Assembly (NCBI RefSeq): GCF_024652905.1
Contig: NZ_CP102428.1
Coordinates: 1,686,501-1,750,500, forward strand
DNA from: Pseudomonas oryzihabitans
GTDB taxonomy: Bacteria; Pseudomonadota; Gammaproteobacteria; Pseudomonadales; Pseudomonadaceae
Length of the DNA stretch: 64,000 nt
Direction: 5' to 3'
The notes below the pieces were generated by a model. The model worked only from the letters and a program-made list of their open reading frames with translations. It did not search any database and was not told where the DNA came from. A program made the translations under genes and the position numbers. Positions 16,636 to 24,815 of the stretch are shown piece by piece; within the stretch, counting starts at the first letter, position 1; each line of letters opens with the position of its first letter.

Positions 16636-16779
16636 TAGAAGCTGTTTACGATCTCGCGAGCTAGAGCCAAACAAGGCGGAAAGGCCTGAGGAAGCGGAGT
16701 TTACGAGTGGTAAATGAGCATTCCGAAGGTCTTTCCAACGCCGGTTGGCCGACGCGCAGCAGATCGTCAACAACTTCTA
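16636..16779. mobile_element. MITE-like element with 19-bp terminal inverted repeats
   Basis: The left end TAGAAGCTGTTTACGATCT and the right end, read inverted, match at 17 of 19 positions, bounding 144 bp with no coding capacity. Both ends begin with TA, as expected for insertion into TA by an IS630/Tc1-type transposase, but the TA could also be part of the repeats. The right end supplies the TAG stop of the LivG-like gene at 16777-16779, and the element separates livG from livH. Confidence 0.6.
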
Positions 16780-17565
16780 GTGACGGGTCCCGAGATAGGC
16801 GGCGATCACCGCCGGATCCCGGCGCACCACGGCGGGTGCGCCGTCGGCGATGAGGCGACCGTAGTCCAGCACCACCACGTGATCCGCCAGCTGCATCACC
16901 ACCTGGATGTCGTGCTCGATCAGCACCACGGTGACCCCGTGCTCGCGGTTGATGGCCTGGATGTAGCCGCTCAGCTCGCGCTTCTCCTTGGCGTTCATCC
17001 CGGCCATGGGTTCGTCCAGCAGCAACAGCCGCGGCTCGGCCGCCAGCGCCCGGGCCAGCTCCACGCGCTTCTGCAGGCCATAGGGCAGGCTGCACACGGC
17101 AGTGTCGCGCCAGGCCCCCAGTTGCAGGAAATCCAGTGCCCGCTCGGCCACTGCCCGTTGCGCCCGCTCTTCGGCCGGGGCGCGGCCCAGGCTTAGGGCC
17201 TGCTCCAGCCAGGAGGCCCGCCGATGGCGGCCGCGCCCAGTGAGCACGTTGTCGAGCACGCTCATGCCCTTGAACAGCGCCAGATTCTGGAAGGTGCGCG
17301 CCACTCCGGCGTGGGCCGCGGCCTGCGGGCGACGCAGCGCGCGGCTCGATCCGGCCAGCCGCACGCTACCCCGCTGCGGTCGGTAGAGGCCGTTGATCAC
17401 GTTGAGCAACGAACTCTTGCCGGCGCCATTGGGCCCGATCAAGGCGCAGATCTCGCCTTCGCGAACCTGGAAGCCGACCTCGGCGAAGGCCGTGACCCCG
17501 CCGAAGGCCAGCGCCAGGTCGCTGACCTCCAGAAGGACCGGGCGCGTGGCCAGGCTCGCGCCCAT
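16777..17565 (-). CDS. Branched-chain-type ABC transporter ATP-binding protein (LivG-like)
   Basis: A 262-residue ABC ATPase. Walker A GPNGAGKSSLLNVI is near residue 42, LivG-type VARTFQNLALFKGMSVLDNVL follows, a variant signature region PYGLQKRVELARALA replaces LSGGQ, and Walker B is LLLLDEPMAGMN. The coding frame ends AAYLGTRH and then a TAG contributed by the inserted element, so the last few residues may differ from the ancestral protein. It starts 3 bp after sfnG. It pairs with the LivF-like ATPase at 12519-13265. Confidence 0.9.
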   Translation of the reverse strand: MGASLATRPVLLEVSDLALAFGGVTAFAEVGFQVREGEICALIGPNGAGKSSLLNVINGLYRPQRGSVRLAGSSRALRRPQAAAHAGVARTFQNLALFKGMSVLDNVLTGRGRHRRASWLEQALSLGRAPAEERAQRAVAERALDFLQLGAWRDTAVCSLPYGLQKRVELARALAAEPRLLLLDEPMAGMNAKEKRELSGYIQAINREHGVTVVLIEHDIQVVMQLADHVVVLDYGRLIADGAPAVVRRDPAVIAAYLGTRH

Positions 17566-17568
17566 GGT

Positions 17569-18660
17569 CTAGGCCGCCGCCTGGGCCGCGGCCCGGGCTT
17601 CGAGTTCGCGCACCAGCGGCAGCACCCGCCGGCCGAAGTACTCCACCTCTTCCTGGAAGTGCAGGAAGCCCGCCAGCACCAGATCCACACCCACCGCCTT
17701 GAGGGCGACGATGCGCTCGGCGATCTGCTCGGGGGTACCGATCAGGTTGGTCTTGAAGCCGTCGTTGTACTGCACCAGGTCTTCGAAGCTGGACTTGGCC
17801 CAGTTGCCCTCGCCTTCCGGACTGGCCGCGCCGGCATTGCGCGCCTCGTGACCGAAGGCCTGGACCGCCTCCGGGTTGGCCTTGGCGATGATCTCGTCGA
17901 GCACCGCGCGGGCCTCGGCCTCGGTGTCCCGGGCGATGACGAAGGCATTGACGCCGACCTTGATCGAATGACCGTTCGCCGCGGCCTTGGCGCGCAGGTC
18001 CTCGACCTGGGCGCGGATACCCTCGGGGGTGTTGCCGTTGGTGAAGTACCAGTCGGAGACCCGCGCCGCCATGTCCCGTGCGGCGCGGGAGCTGCCACCC
18101 TGGAAGATCTCCGGGTGCGGCTGCTGCAGCGGCTTGGGTTTGAGGGTGTAGTTGCGGAAGCGATAGAAGTCGCCGGCGAAGCTGAAGCTGTCCTGGGTCC
18201 AGATGCCCTTGAGGGCGCGGATGAATTCCTCGGAGCGCCGGTAGCGCTCGTCGTGGTCGAGCCAGGGCTCGCCGATGCCGTGGAATTCGCCTTTGAACCA
18301 GCCGGACACCAGGTTGATGGCGACCCGGCCATTGGTGAGCTGGTCGATGGTCGCCAGCTGCTTGGCCGCCAGCGCCGGATTCCAGGGGCCGGGCAGGATG
18401 GCGGCGATCACCTTGAGCCGCTCGGTGGCGGCCAGCAACGCATGGCTGAAGGCCACCGATTCATGCTGGTACTCGGCGCCATAACCGGCGGTGAAACGGA
18501 TCTGCGTCAGGGCATAGTCGAAACCGGCCTGCTCGGCGAGCTGGGCCAGCTTGCGGTTGTAGTCGATGCCCCAGTGGGTGCGCTGCTCGATGGTGCTGAC
18601 CACCAGGCCGCCGCTGACGTTGGGGACCCAATAGGCGAATTTGACGGGGACGTGGGACAC
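17569..18660 (-). CDS. sfnG: Dimethylsulfone monooxygenase (FMNH2-dependent, SfnG-like)
   Basis: A 363-residue LLM-class monooxygenase, the usual SfnG length. SfnG converts dimethylsulfone to methanesulfinate using FMNH2 during sulfate starvation. The sequence shows KFAYWVPNVSGGLVVS at the start, FDYALTQIRFTAGYGA, the NGRVAINLVSGWFKGEFHG flavin loop, and FQGGSSRAARDMA. It is the first gene of a seven-gene minus-strand run that continues with a full Liv-type ABC importer and a methyltransferase. In described Pseudomonas sfn loci the partners are a reductase and an sfnR regulator, neither of which is here. A related LLM substrate cannot be excluded. Confidence 0.85.
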   Translation of the reverse strand: MSHVPVKFAYWVPNVSGGLVVSTIEQRTHWGIDYNRKLAQLAEQAGFDYALTQIRFTAGYGAEYQHESVAFSHALLAATERLKVIAAILPGPWNPALAAKQLATIDQLTNGRVAINLVSGWFKGEFHGIGEPWLDHDERYRRSEEFIRALKGIWTQDSFSFAGDFYRFRNYTLKPKPLQQPHPEIFQGGSSRAARDMAARVSDWYFTNGNTPEGIRAQVEDLRAKAAANGHSIKVGVNAFVIARDTEAEARAVLDEIIAKANPEAVQAFGHEARNAGAASPEGEGNWAKSSFEDLVQYNDGFKTNLIGTPEQIAERIVALKAVGVDLVLAGFLHFQEEVEYFGRRVLPLVRELEARAAAQAAA

Positions 18661-18897
18661 GGTTGTTTCCTCCAGGTGACGCCGCCGTCGAGGGCGGTCG
18701 AGATGATGGCTACCCTGGACTAATCAAGAACCGGACCAACAGAGATAATCCTTACAAATCAATCATTTAAAAGAAAATCTTGGCATCGACAGGCTGTTTC
18801 GACCCAGGCACCTGTTGGGTCCCTGTCTCCTCCGCAACAGCAGGCAGAGGCTCTGGCCTGGGCTTTTGCCCGCTGACTGTCCAATATCGAAAACGAC

Positions 18898-18931
18898 GAC
18901 GCCCGGAGGACCAAGGGCCGCTCCGGGCGTC
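18898..18931 (-). terminator. Probable terminator after metI
   Basis: A perfect 11-bp stem (GACGCCCGGAG / CTCCGGGCGTC) lies 21 bp past the metI stop and is followed on the minus strand by a short TTTT run. It separates the metNIQ operon from sfnG. Confidence 0.55.
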
Positions 18932-18951
18932 GCAAGGGAAAGAACGAGGAG

Positions 18952-19605
18952 TTAACGCGCCCGCAGGTGCCGCACGTAGCGATCGCCGATGAACTGGATG
19001 CCGCACACCAGCACCACCAGGATGGCGATCACCACGGCCATCACCTGGCTGTCGTAGCGCTGGTAACCGTAGCGGATCGCCAGGTCGCCGAGACCGCCCG
19101 CGCCTATGGCGCCGGCCATGGCCGAGGCGCCGATCATGGCCACCAGGGTCACGGTGAAGCCGCCGATGATGCCGGGCAGTGCCTCCGGCAGCAGCACGTT
19201 GAAGACGATGTGGCGCCGCTCGCAGCCCAGCGCCTGGGCTGCCTCGATCACCCCGCCGCCGACCTCGCGCAGGCTGACCTCGGCGATGCGAGCGAAGAAC
19301 GGCGTGGCGCTGAGGGTGATGGGCACCACCGCCGCCCAGACGCCGATGGTGGTACCGGTGATCAGCCGCGTCAGCGGGATCAGGGCCACCAGCAGGATGA
19401 TGAAGGGCGTGGCGCGAAAGGCGTTGATGACCGTACCCAGCACCCGGTTGAGGGTCGGCGCGGCGAAGATGGCGCCACGTCCGGTGGTGACCAGCACCAC
19501 CGCCAGGGCGATGCCGGCGAACCAGACGATGGCCGCGGACACGCTGACCATGGTCAGGGTATCGAGAAAGGCCTTCCACAGCGCCTTGAGCATGAAGTCA
19601 GACAT
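18952..19605 (-). CDS. metI: Methionine ABC transporter permease MetI
   Basis: A 217-residue inner-membrane permease with five to six hydrophobic segments. The MetI family features are [25 protein letters not shown], broken by variation, and the EAA-loop region [26 protein letters not shown] near residues 125-150. The start at 19605 is chosen over upstream in-frame codons because its ATG overlaps the metN stop (ATGTCTGA), a normal coupling arrangement. Third gene of metQ-metN-metI. It imports D/L-methionine or related sulfur compounds. Confidence 0.92.
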   Translation of the reverse strand: MSDFMLKALWKAFLDTLTMVSVSAAIVWFAGIALAVVLVTTGRGAIFAAPTLNRVLGTVINAFRATPFIILLVALIPLTRLITGTTIGVWAAVVPITLSATPFFARIAEVSLREVGGGVIEAAQALGCERRHIVFNVLLPEALPGIIGGFTVTLVAMIGASAMAGAIGAGGLGDLAIRYGYQRYDSQVMAVVIAILVVLVCGIQFIGDRYVRHLRAR

Positions 19606-20695
19606 AGCCCAGCACCTCCGCCCGGGCAAACAACCCGGTCTGGGTCAGGAAGCTGGCCAGCCGTCGCTCCGGTGCTGCCGTCGCCACCAGCAGGCGGCCC
19701 AGGGCATGGCCCTGGATACGGTCGATACCGCCATGCAGCAGTTCGACCGGTGCCCCCAGGGCCTGGCCCAGCGCCTGGAAATCGGGCTCCGCACCCCGAC
19801 CGTCGTAGCTGAGTTCCAGCACGGCCCGGGCGCCCGGTTGCCGGGTGGTACCGAGCCGCCTGGCCAGATCTGCCGGCAGCTGGGCCGCCAGGGGTGCCAA
19901 CAGCGCCCGGGTGGCCTCCGCCTGGGGTGCGCCGAACAGCTGCCACACCGGTCCCTGTTCGACGATGCGCCCGTGCTCCAGCACCACCACCCGGTCGCAG
20001 ATCTGGCGAATCACCGCCATCTCGTGGGTGATGAGCACGATGGTCAGCCCCAGGCGGCGATTGATGTCCTGCAACAGCGCTAGGATCGACTGGGTGGTCT
20101 CCGGGTCCAGCGCCGAGGTGGCCTCGTCGCAGAGCAGCAGCTCGGGCTTGAGCATCAGGGCACGGGCGATACCCACCCGCTGCTTCTGGCCGCCGGACAG
20201 ACGGGAGGGATAGACCTGCTCCTTGCCCTGCAGGCCCACCAGTTCCAGCAATTCCCGGGCCCGGGCTTCGATCTCGTCGCGGCGAAAGCCAGCGGCCTTG
20301 AGCGGCAGCGCCAGGTTCTCCAGCACCGTCTGCGAGGCCAGCAGATTGAAGTGCTGGAAGATCATGCCGATGCGTCGCCGCAGCGCCACCAGCCGGTCGC
20401 CCTGCAGGGTGCCGATGTCGACGCCGTCGACCAGCACCTGGCCGGCACTGACGTCTTCCAGGCGATTGAGGGTGCGGATCAGGCTGGACTTGCCGGCGCC
20501 ACTGCGGCCAATGATGCCGAAGATCTCGCCGCGGGCGATGCTGAGGTCGATGTCCGCCAGGGCGGTCACCGGTAGCGCACCGCCGGTATAGACCTTCTGC
20601 ACCCCGCTTAGGCGCAGATGCTCGCGCGCGGAGGCTGCTTGGGGTTCGAGGGGCGGCTGCGCCGCCGCGGCGGGTTTACGCAGGGCAGTGTTCAT
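19598..20695 (-). CDS. metN: Methionine ABC transporter ATP-binding protein MetN
   Basis: A 365-residue ATPase. Walker [15 protein letters not shown] is near residue 63, the signature [15 protein letters not shown] near 167, and Walker [14 protein letters not shown] is MetN-specific in style. After residue about 275 a NIL domain follows ([19 protein letters not shown]), the methionine-sensing C-terminal domain behind transinhibition in this family. An N-terminal extension of about 25 residues (Ala/Pro-rich) precedes the ABC domain. The start overlaps the metQ stop by 4 bp and the end overlaps metI by 8 bp. Confidence 0.93.
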   Translation of the reverse strand: MNTALRKPAAAAQPPLEPQAASAREHLRLSGVQKVYTGGALPVTALADIDLSIARGEIFGIIGRSGAGKSSLIRTLNRLEDVSAGQVLVDGVDIGTLQGDRLVALRRRIGMIFQHFNLLASQTVLENLALPLKAAGFRRDEIEARARELLELVGLQGKEQVYPSRLSGGQKQRVGIARALMLKPELLLCDEATSALDPETTQSILALLQDINRRLGLTIVLITHEMAVIRQICDRVVVLEHGRIVEQGPVWQLFGAPQAEATRALLAPLAAQLPADLARRLGTTRQPGARAVLELSYDGRGAEPDFQALGQALGAPVELLHGGIDRIQGHALGRLLVATAAPERRLASFLTQTGLFARAEVLGYV

Positions 20696-21534
20696 CGGGC
20701 GACCTCCTGCCGATTCAGCCAGGCCAGGCTGTAGAGCTGCGGATTGCCATAGGCCTGGGCGATGGCCTCGCGCACCCGCGGATCGTTCTGGAACACCTGG
20801 ATGAAGGTACGAATCGCCGGGTCATCCGCCTTTTCCGGCTTGGTCACGAATCTCAGGGCATAGAGGTGGCCGCTGGCCTCGTCATCGCTGAACAGCAGCG
20901 CGCTGTTGGGATCCGTCGTGCCGGCCGCGAGGATGTGCGAGGGATAGCTCTGCGCCAGGATCACGTCGTCCAGCACCCGCGCCAGTTGTGGCCCGGGCAG
21001 CTCGATGAATTTCAGTTGCTTGGGATTGGCGACGATGTCCTGCAGGCTGGCCTTGGGTCCGGCGTCGGGCCGGAGCTGGATCAGGCCGGCGCGGGCATAG
21101 AGGTGCAGCCCGCGCCCCTGGTTGACCGGATCGTCGGCCACCGCCACGGTGGCGCCGTCCGGCACCTCGGCAAAGCTTTTCACACGTTTGGAATAGAGGC
21201 CGACCTTGTTTTCCACCCCGTAGCCGATGGGCACCAGGCCGTAGCCGTTCTGGGCATTGGCATTTTCCAGGAAGGGTTGATGCTGGAAGTAGTTGACGTC
21301 GATGTCGCCATGGGCGAGCGCCAGATTCGGCGTGTTCCAGTCGCTGAAGGCGACGATCTCCACCGCCACGCCCCTGTCCCGCGCCACCTCGGCGGCGCGC
21401 TCCAGAGCGGCGTTCTGCGGACTGTCGTTGATGCCGAGGCGAATCTTCTGCAGCTCGGCCGCCTGGGCGGACAGCGCCAGGGTCGTGCTCGCCAGGAGCA
21501 GCCCAAGGCGCTGGAAAATCGGGGGAATAGCCAT
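20692..21534 (-). CDS. metQ: Methionine ABC transporter substrate-binding protein MetQ
   Basis: A 280-residue NlpA-family periplasmic protein with a signal peptide ending ALSAQA and no lipobox Cys. Mature motifs are [53 protein letters not shown] (cut here into family blocks), [17 protein letters not shown] and LAQSYPSHI. It is the first gene of metQNI with 4-bp overlap to metN. Its leader carries the tandem CCACCGGA octamer shared with the LLM monooxygenase operon, which suggests common regulation. Methionine is the default ligand; a methionine precursor or sulfoxide is possible. Confidence 0.9.
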   Translation of the reverse strand: MAIPPIFQRLGLLLASTTLALSAQAAELQKIRLGINDSPQNAALERAAEVARDRGVAVEIVAFSDWNTPNLALAHGDIDVNYFQHQPFLENANAQNGYGLVPIGYGVENKVGLYSKRVKSFAEVPDGATVAVADDPVNQGRGLHLYARAGLIQLRPDAGPKASLQDIVANPKQLKFIELPGPQLARVLDDVILAQSYPSHILAAGTTDPNSALLFSDDEASGHLYALRFVTKPEKADDPAIRTFIQVFQNDPRVREAIAQAYGNPQLYSLAWLNRQEVAR

Positions 21535-21561
21535 GGGAGACCTCGAGATGTCGAGGGCTCG

Positions 21562-21577
21562 TCCGGTGGTCCGGTGG
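21562..21577 (-). promoter_or_regulatory. Tandem octamer CCACCGGA x2 in the metQ leader
   Basis: On the minus strand this is exactly the 16-mer found at 9601-9616, 27 nt before the metQ ATG and followed by CTCGAGG. Conservation of sequence and position in two sulfur operons 12 kb apart suggests a functional site or a duplicated leader. Confidence 0.5.
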
Positions 21578-21597
21578 AACCCGTAAGGGAAAAGGGA

Positions 21598-22626
21598 TCA
21601 GCTGCCCTTCTGGTCGGGCGCGTCGACGAAGAAATAGTCCTGCCAGCTGCTGGGCTGGTTGCGGATGGCGCCGATGCGGTACATGAACTCCGCCAGCTTC
21701 AAGGTGTTCTGCGGCGCCGTGTCGAAGTTGACCTCGGGGCTTTCGATGATCTGCTGGATCAGTGCCGGATCGAGACGGGAATTCTCGACCTTCACGTAGG
21801 TACGGGCGGCGGCGGCCTTGTCCTTCTCGATGATCTGCCCGGCCTCGATCAGCGCCTCGCAGAAGGCCTTGTAGGTCTTGGGATTGTCCCGGCGGAATTT
21901 CTCGGTGACGAATACCAGGTTGGGCGAGACGGCCCCTCCGAGCACGTCATAGGAACTGAGCACCTTGTGCACCTTGCCGCTGGCCAGTTCCTGCTCCTGG
22001 AACGGTGGATTGGCGAAATGGCTGTTGATCTCAGTACCGCCGGAGATCACCGCGGCGGTGGCATCCGGATGGGGCACCGCCACGGTCAGGGGATCCAGGC
22101 GATTCCAGTTCTTCTCGCCGAAGGCCTGGGCGGCGGCGTACTGCAGGAAGCGCGATTGCACCGAGACGTTGACCGCCGGTACGGCGATGCGGTCCTTGGC
22201 GGTGAAGTCAGCCAGGGTCTTCACCTGCGGGTTGTTGGTGACCAGATAGTTGGGAAAGGCCCCCAGGCTGGCTACGGCCTTGACGTTCTGCCGACCATGG
22301 GTGCGGTCCCAGAGCGTGAACAGCGGTCCGAGCCCGGCGGAGCCTACGTCCACCGCCCCCGACAGCACCGCCTCGTTGACGGCCGCGCCGCCGGACAGCT
22401 TTATCCAGTCGACCTTGATGTCGACGCCCTCTTGCTTGCCGTGCTTCTCGATCAGCTGCTGGTCACGCAGCACATGGAGGATCACATAGGACACGCCGAA
22501 TTGTTCGGAGATGCGCAGGGTACCCTCGGCCTGGGCCGCCTGGGGTGCGGCGATCAGCCCGGTGAGCAGGCTGACGGCGAGTCCCAAAGCCAGGGGACGA
22601 CGGGTGAAGGGAAGACGTAAAGGCAT
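21598..22626 (-). CDS. Nitrate/sulfonate/taurine-type ABC substrate-binding protein
   Basis: A 342-residue periplasmic binding protein from the ATG at 22626, which gives a standard signal peptide (FTRRPLALGLAV, ending AAQA). An ATG six codons upstream is also possible. Family blocks include LRISEQFGVSYVILHVLRDQQLIEKHGK, GGAAVNEAVLSGAVDVGSAGLGPLF and the lobe-crossing AVPAVNVSVQSRFLQYAA (each a partial match). The NMT1/SsuA-like fold implies an organosulfur or sulfonate ligand in this context. It is a stand-alone gene upstream of metQ, with no own permease or ATPase. Confidence 0.85.
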   Translation of the reverse strand: MPLRLPFTRRPLALGLAVSLLTGLIAAPQAAQAEGTLRISEQFGVSYVILHVLRDQQLIEKHGKQEGVDIKVDWIKLSGGAAVNEAVLSGAVDVGSAGLGPLFTLWDRTHGRQNVKAVASLGAFPNYLVTNNPQVKTLADFTAKDRIAVPAVNVSVQSRFLQYAAAQAFGEKNWNRLDPLTVAVPHPDATAAVISGGTEINSHFANPPFQEQELASGKVHKVLSSYDVLGGAVSPNLVFVTEKFRRDNPKTYKAFCEALIEAGQIIEKDKAAAARTYVKVENSRLDPALIQQIIESPEVNFDTAPQNTLKLAEFMYRIGAIRNQPSSWQDYFFVDAPDQKGS

Positions 22627-22779
22627 CGTGGCACGCTCATCCATGGAATTGGCTTATATCCTAATAAAGTTGTTCAGCGTTTTTGAAATAAGGATGGATT
22701 ATATGGATAGGTCGGGTGGCGGTGTGGCTTTTCCCTTACCCCAGCCCTCTCCCAAAGGGAGAGGGGGCGCTAGCGTACG

Positions 22780-22849
22780 TAGGTTGGCGCTGAGCTCCGA
22801 TGGAACCACTCCCACTACCTGGCGCCTGGTCCTTAGGTTGGCGCTGAGC
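22780..22849. repeat. Two direct copies of TAGGTTGGCGCTGAGC
   Basis: Exact 16-bp copies at 22780-22795 and 22834-22849. The second continues into GAAGCCCAAC and can fold back on itself. A CCCTCTCC / GGAGAGGG hairpin lies just before. They look like dispersed Pseudomonas intergenic repeats filling the gap between two binding-protein genes. Confidence 0.5.
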
Positions 22850-22890
22850 AAAGCGAAGCCCAACGGGCCAGGGACACCTGAACCACCGCC

Positions 22891-23865
22891 CTACTCCCGC
22901 GCCGCCTGCCGCGGCTGGTCCGGCTTGGCTACCTGAAACCCCTCGGCGAAGGTCGCCTGCGCATCCAACCGCTGCGGAATCAGGCCACTGCGGTGGTAGA
23001 AATCCGCCGCCGCCTGCTGATCGGCCACCACCTGGCGGTCGATGGGTTCCCAGTGCAGCTGGCGGCGCTCGAATTGCAGCCGGGCCACCGCCTCGGGAAA
23101 GCCGATGATCTGCGCCAGGGTCTTGGCATAGCTGTCGAGGTGGGCGTAGCCCCAGCGCTGGGCAGCGGCCAGACGATTGAGGTAGTCCTGCAATGCCGCG
23201 CGCCGAGCCGGATCGGCCAGAGCCGTGTCGGTGGCAGCCAGGAAGCTGTTGCCCGCCCAGAGCCCACGGCCGTTGACCAGCACCCGGGCGCCGTCGACCT
23301 GTTCGGCCTGGGCGGTATAGGGCTCCCAGGTCGCCCAGGCATCCACCGAGCCATTGGCCAGGGCCATCTTGGCGTCCACCGGGCCGAGGAAGCGAAAGCT
23401 CACGTCCTTGGCCGTCAGGCCCACCGAGTCCAGCGCCTTGAGGGCGATGTAGTGGCCGATGGAGCCACGCCCGGTGGCGATGCGCTTGCCCTTGAGATCG
23501 GCCGCGCTGCGCAGCGGCGAGTCGCGTGGCACGATCACCGCCGTGCCATAGGGATCGGACTTGTCCACGGCGATGGCCTTGACCGGCGCGCCGGCAGCCA
23601 GGGCGAACAGCAGCGGACCATCGCCGATGATGCCAGCATCCACTGCGCCGGCATTGAGCGCCTCGGCCAGGGGCGCGGCGGCGGGAAATTCCGCCCACTG
23701 GATGCGATAACCCGGCAGGTCGCGCAGGCCATCGGCGGCCTCCAGCTGGGCGCGCATGTTGCCCTTCTGGTCGGCGATGCGCAGGGTCAGAGGCTCGGCG
23801 GCCAGGGCCGCGCTGGCGGCGAGCAGCAGCGGTAGCGCCAGCAGGGTACGGCGGATGAGAGTCAT
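22891..23865 (-). CDS. Sulfonate-type ABC substrate-binding protein, tandem copy 1
   Basis: A 324-residue periplasmic protein with signal peptide MTLIRRTLLALPLLLAASAA and a cut near ALA. SsuA-like blocks are EPLTLRIADQKGN, NAGAVDAGIIGDGPLLFALAAG (split), LKGKRIATGRGSIGHYIALKAL (split), VDAWATWEPY. It is a paralogue of the upstream protein at 23862-24815, whose stop overlaps its start (ATGA). It lacks adjacent permease or ATPase genes. It is the third gene of an operon led by a class II aldolase. Confidence 0.86.
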   Translation of the reverse strand: MTLIRRTLLALPLLLAASAALAAEPLTLRIADQKGNMRAQLEAADGLRDLPGYRIQWAEFPAAAPLAEALNAGAVDAGIIGDGPLLFALAAGAPVKAIAVDKSDPYGTAVIVPRDSPLRSAADLKGKRIATGRGSIGHYIALKALDSVGLTAKDVSFRFLGPVDAKMALANGSVDAWATWEPYTAQAEQVDGARVLVNGRGLWAGNSFLAATDTALADPARRAALQDYLNRLAAAQRWGYAHLDSYAKTLAQIIGFPEAVARLQFERRQLHWEPIDRQVVADQQAAADFYHRSGLIPQRLDAQATFAEGFQVAKPDQPRQAARE

Positions 23866-24815
23866 GGTTTGGCTTCTTGGGTAAAGACACTGGCATCGGC
23901 CAGGGCGGCGACGTCGACCGGCTTGGGCAGCACCTGGAGTTCGCTGAAGAGATCGGCCACCTGCTGCACCGCGACAAGGTCCGCCGGCTGCACCGGGCGC
24001 AAGCCGTGGGAGGTGCGGGTGGAGATGGCCACCGCGGCGCCTTCCGGCAGGCGCGTCAATTCGGCGTAGACCCGGGCATAGTCCTGCGGATGAGCGACTG
24101 CCCAGGCCCGTGCCTGGGCCAGGCGCCCGGCGAAATCGGCGATGGCGGCGCGCTTGGCTGGATCCTCCAGCGACGCTGGCGTGGCAGTGAGAAAGCCCAG
24201 GGCAGTGGTCAGCCCCTGGCCGTCGCGCAGCAGCCGGGCGCCGTGCTGCTCGGCGATGCCTAGATAGGGATCGAAGGTCGCCCAGGCCTCGATCTGCCCG
24301 GCGTTGAAGGCGGCACTGGCATCGGTGGGTAGCACGAACTTGACCGTCACGTCCTCACGCTTGAGTCCGGCCTCCTCCAGGGCGGCATAGAGCAGGTGCT
24401 GGGAGATGCTGCCCTTGGCCGAGGACACCACCACGGTGCGCCCCTTGAGGTCCCTGACCGAACGGATCGGTGAATCAGCCTGCACCAGCAGCCCATTGGC
24501 CTGGGGATAGCCGACATTGGTGGCGATGAGCTTGAGCGGCACGCCGCCGGACGCGGCCATCAGCACCGGCAGGTCACCGGCGTAGGAGGTGTCCACCGCG
24601 CCAACGCGTTGGGCCTCGAACAGCGGCGCGGCGCCCTGGAAGTTGGCCCAGCGATAGCTATAGGGCGCGCCTTCGAGGGTCCCGGCGGCTTCCATCATGG
24701 CGCGCAGTCCCCGGGCCTGGTCGCCCAGTACCAGGGTCACCCCGGAAAGATCCGGAGCCGCCTGGGCCTGTCCCAGCAACAGCGTCAGGCCCAGCGTGGC
24801 GAGCAGTCGCTTCAT
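23862..24815 (-). CDS. Sulfonate-type ABC substrate-binding protein, tandem copy 2
   Basis: A 317-residue periplasmic protein with signal peptide ending QAQA. It keeps the same domain pattern as its neighbour: VTLVLGDQARGLRAMMEAAG, VGAVDTSYAGDLPVLMAASGG (split), LKGRTVVVSSAKGSISQHLL and IEAWATFDPY. It overlaps genes on both sides by 4 bp. Two dissimilar paralogues encoded back to back suggest that one importer takes two different ligands, or that the proteins form a heteromeric capture system. Ligand unknown; a sulfonate is inferred from family and context. Confidence 0.85.
   Translation of the reverse strand: MKRLLATLGLTLLLGQAQAAPDLSGVTLVLGDQARGLRAMMEAAGTLEGAPYSYRWANFQGAAPLFEAQRVGAVDTSYAGDLPVLMAASGGVPLKLIATNVGYPQANGLLVQADSPIRSVRDLKGRTVVVSSAKGSISQHLLYAALEEAGLKREDVTVKFVLPTDASAAFNAGQIEAWATFDPYLGIAEQHGARLLRDGQGLTTALGFLTATPASLEDPAKRAAIADFAGRLAQARAWAVAHPQDYARVYAELTRLPEGAAVAISTRTSHGLRPVQPADLVAVQQVADLFSELQVLPKPVDVAALADASVFTQEAKP

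Noticed and set aside
12519-17565. Assigning this importer to leucine/isoleucine uptake as livFGHMK
   Set aside because: The operon begins with sfnG and the binding protein is long and unlike LivK; only the fold family is certain.
20866-22620. 584-residue open frame antisense to metQ and a binding-protein gene
   Set aside because: Same shadow pattern, spanning two separate genes and the gap between them.
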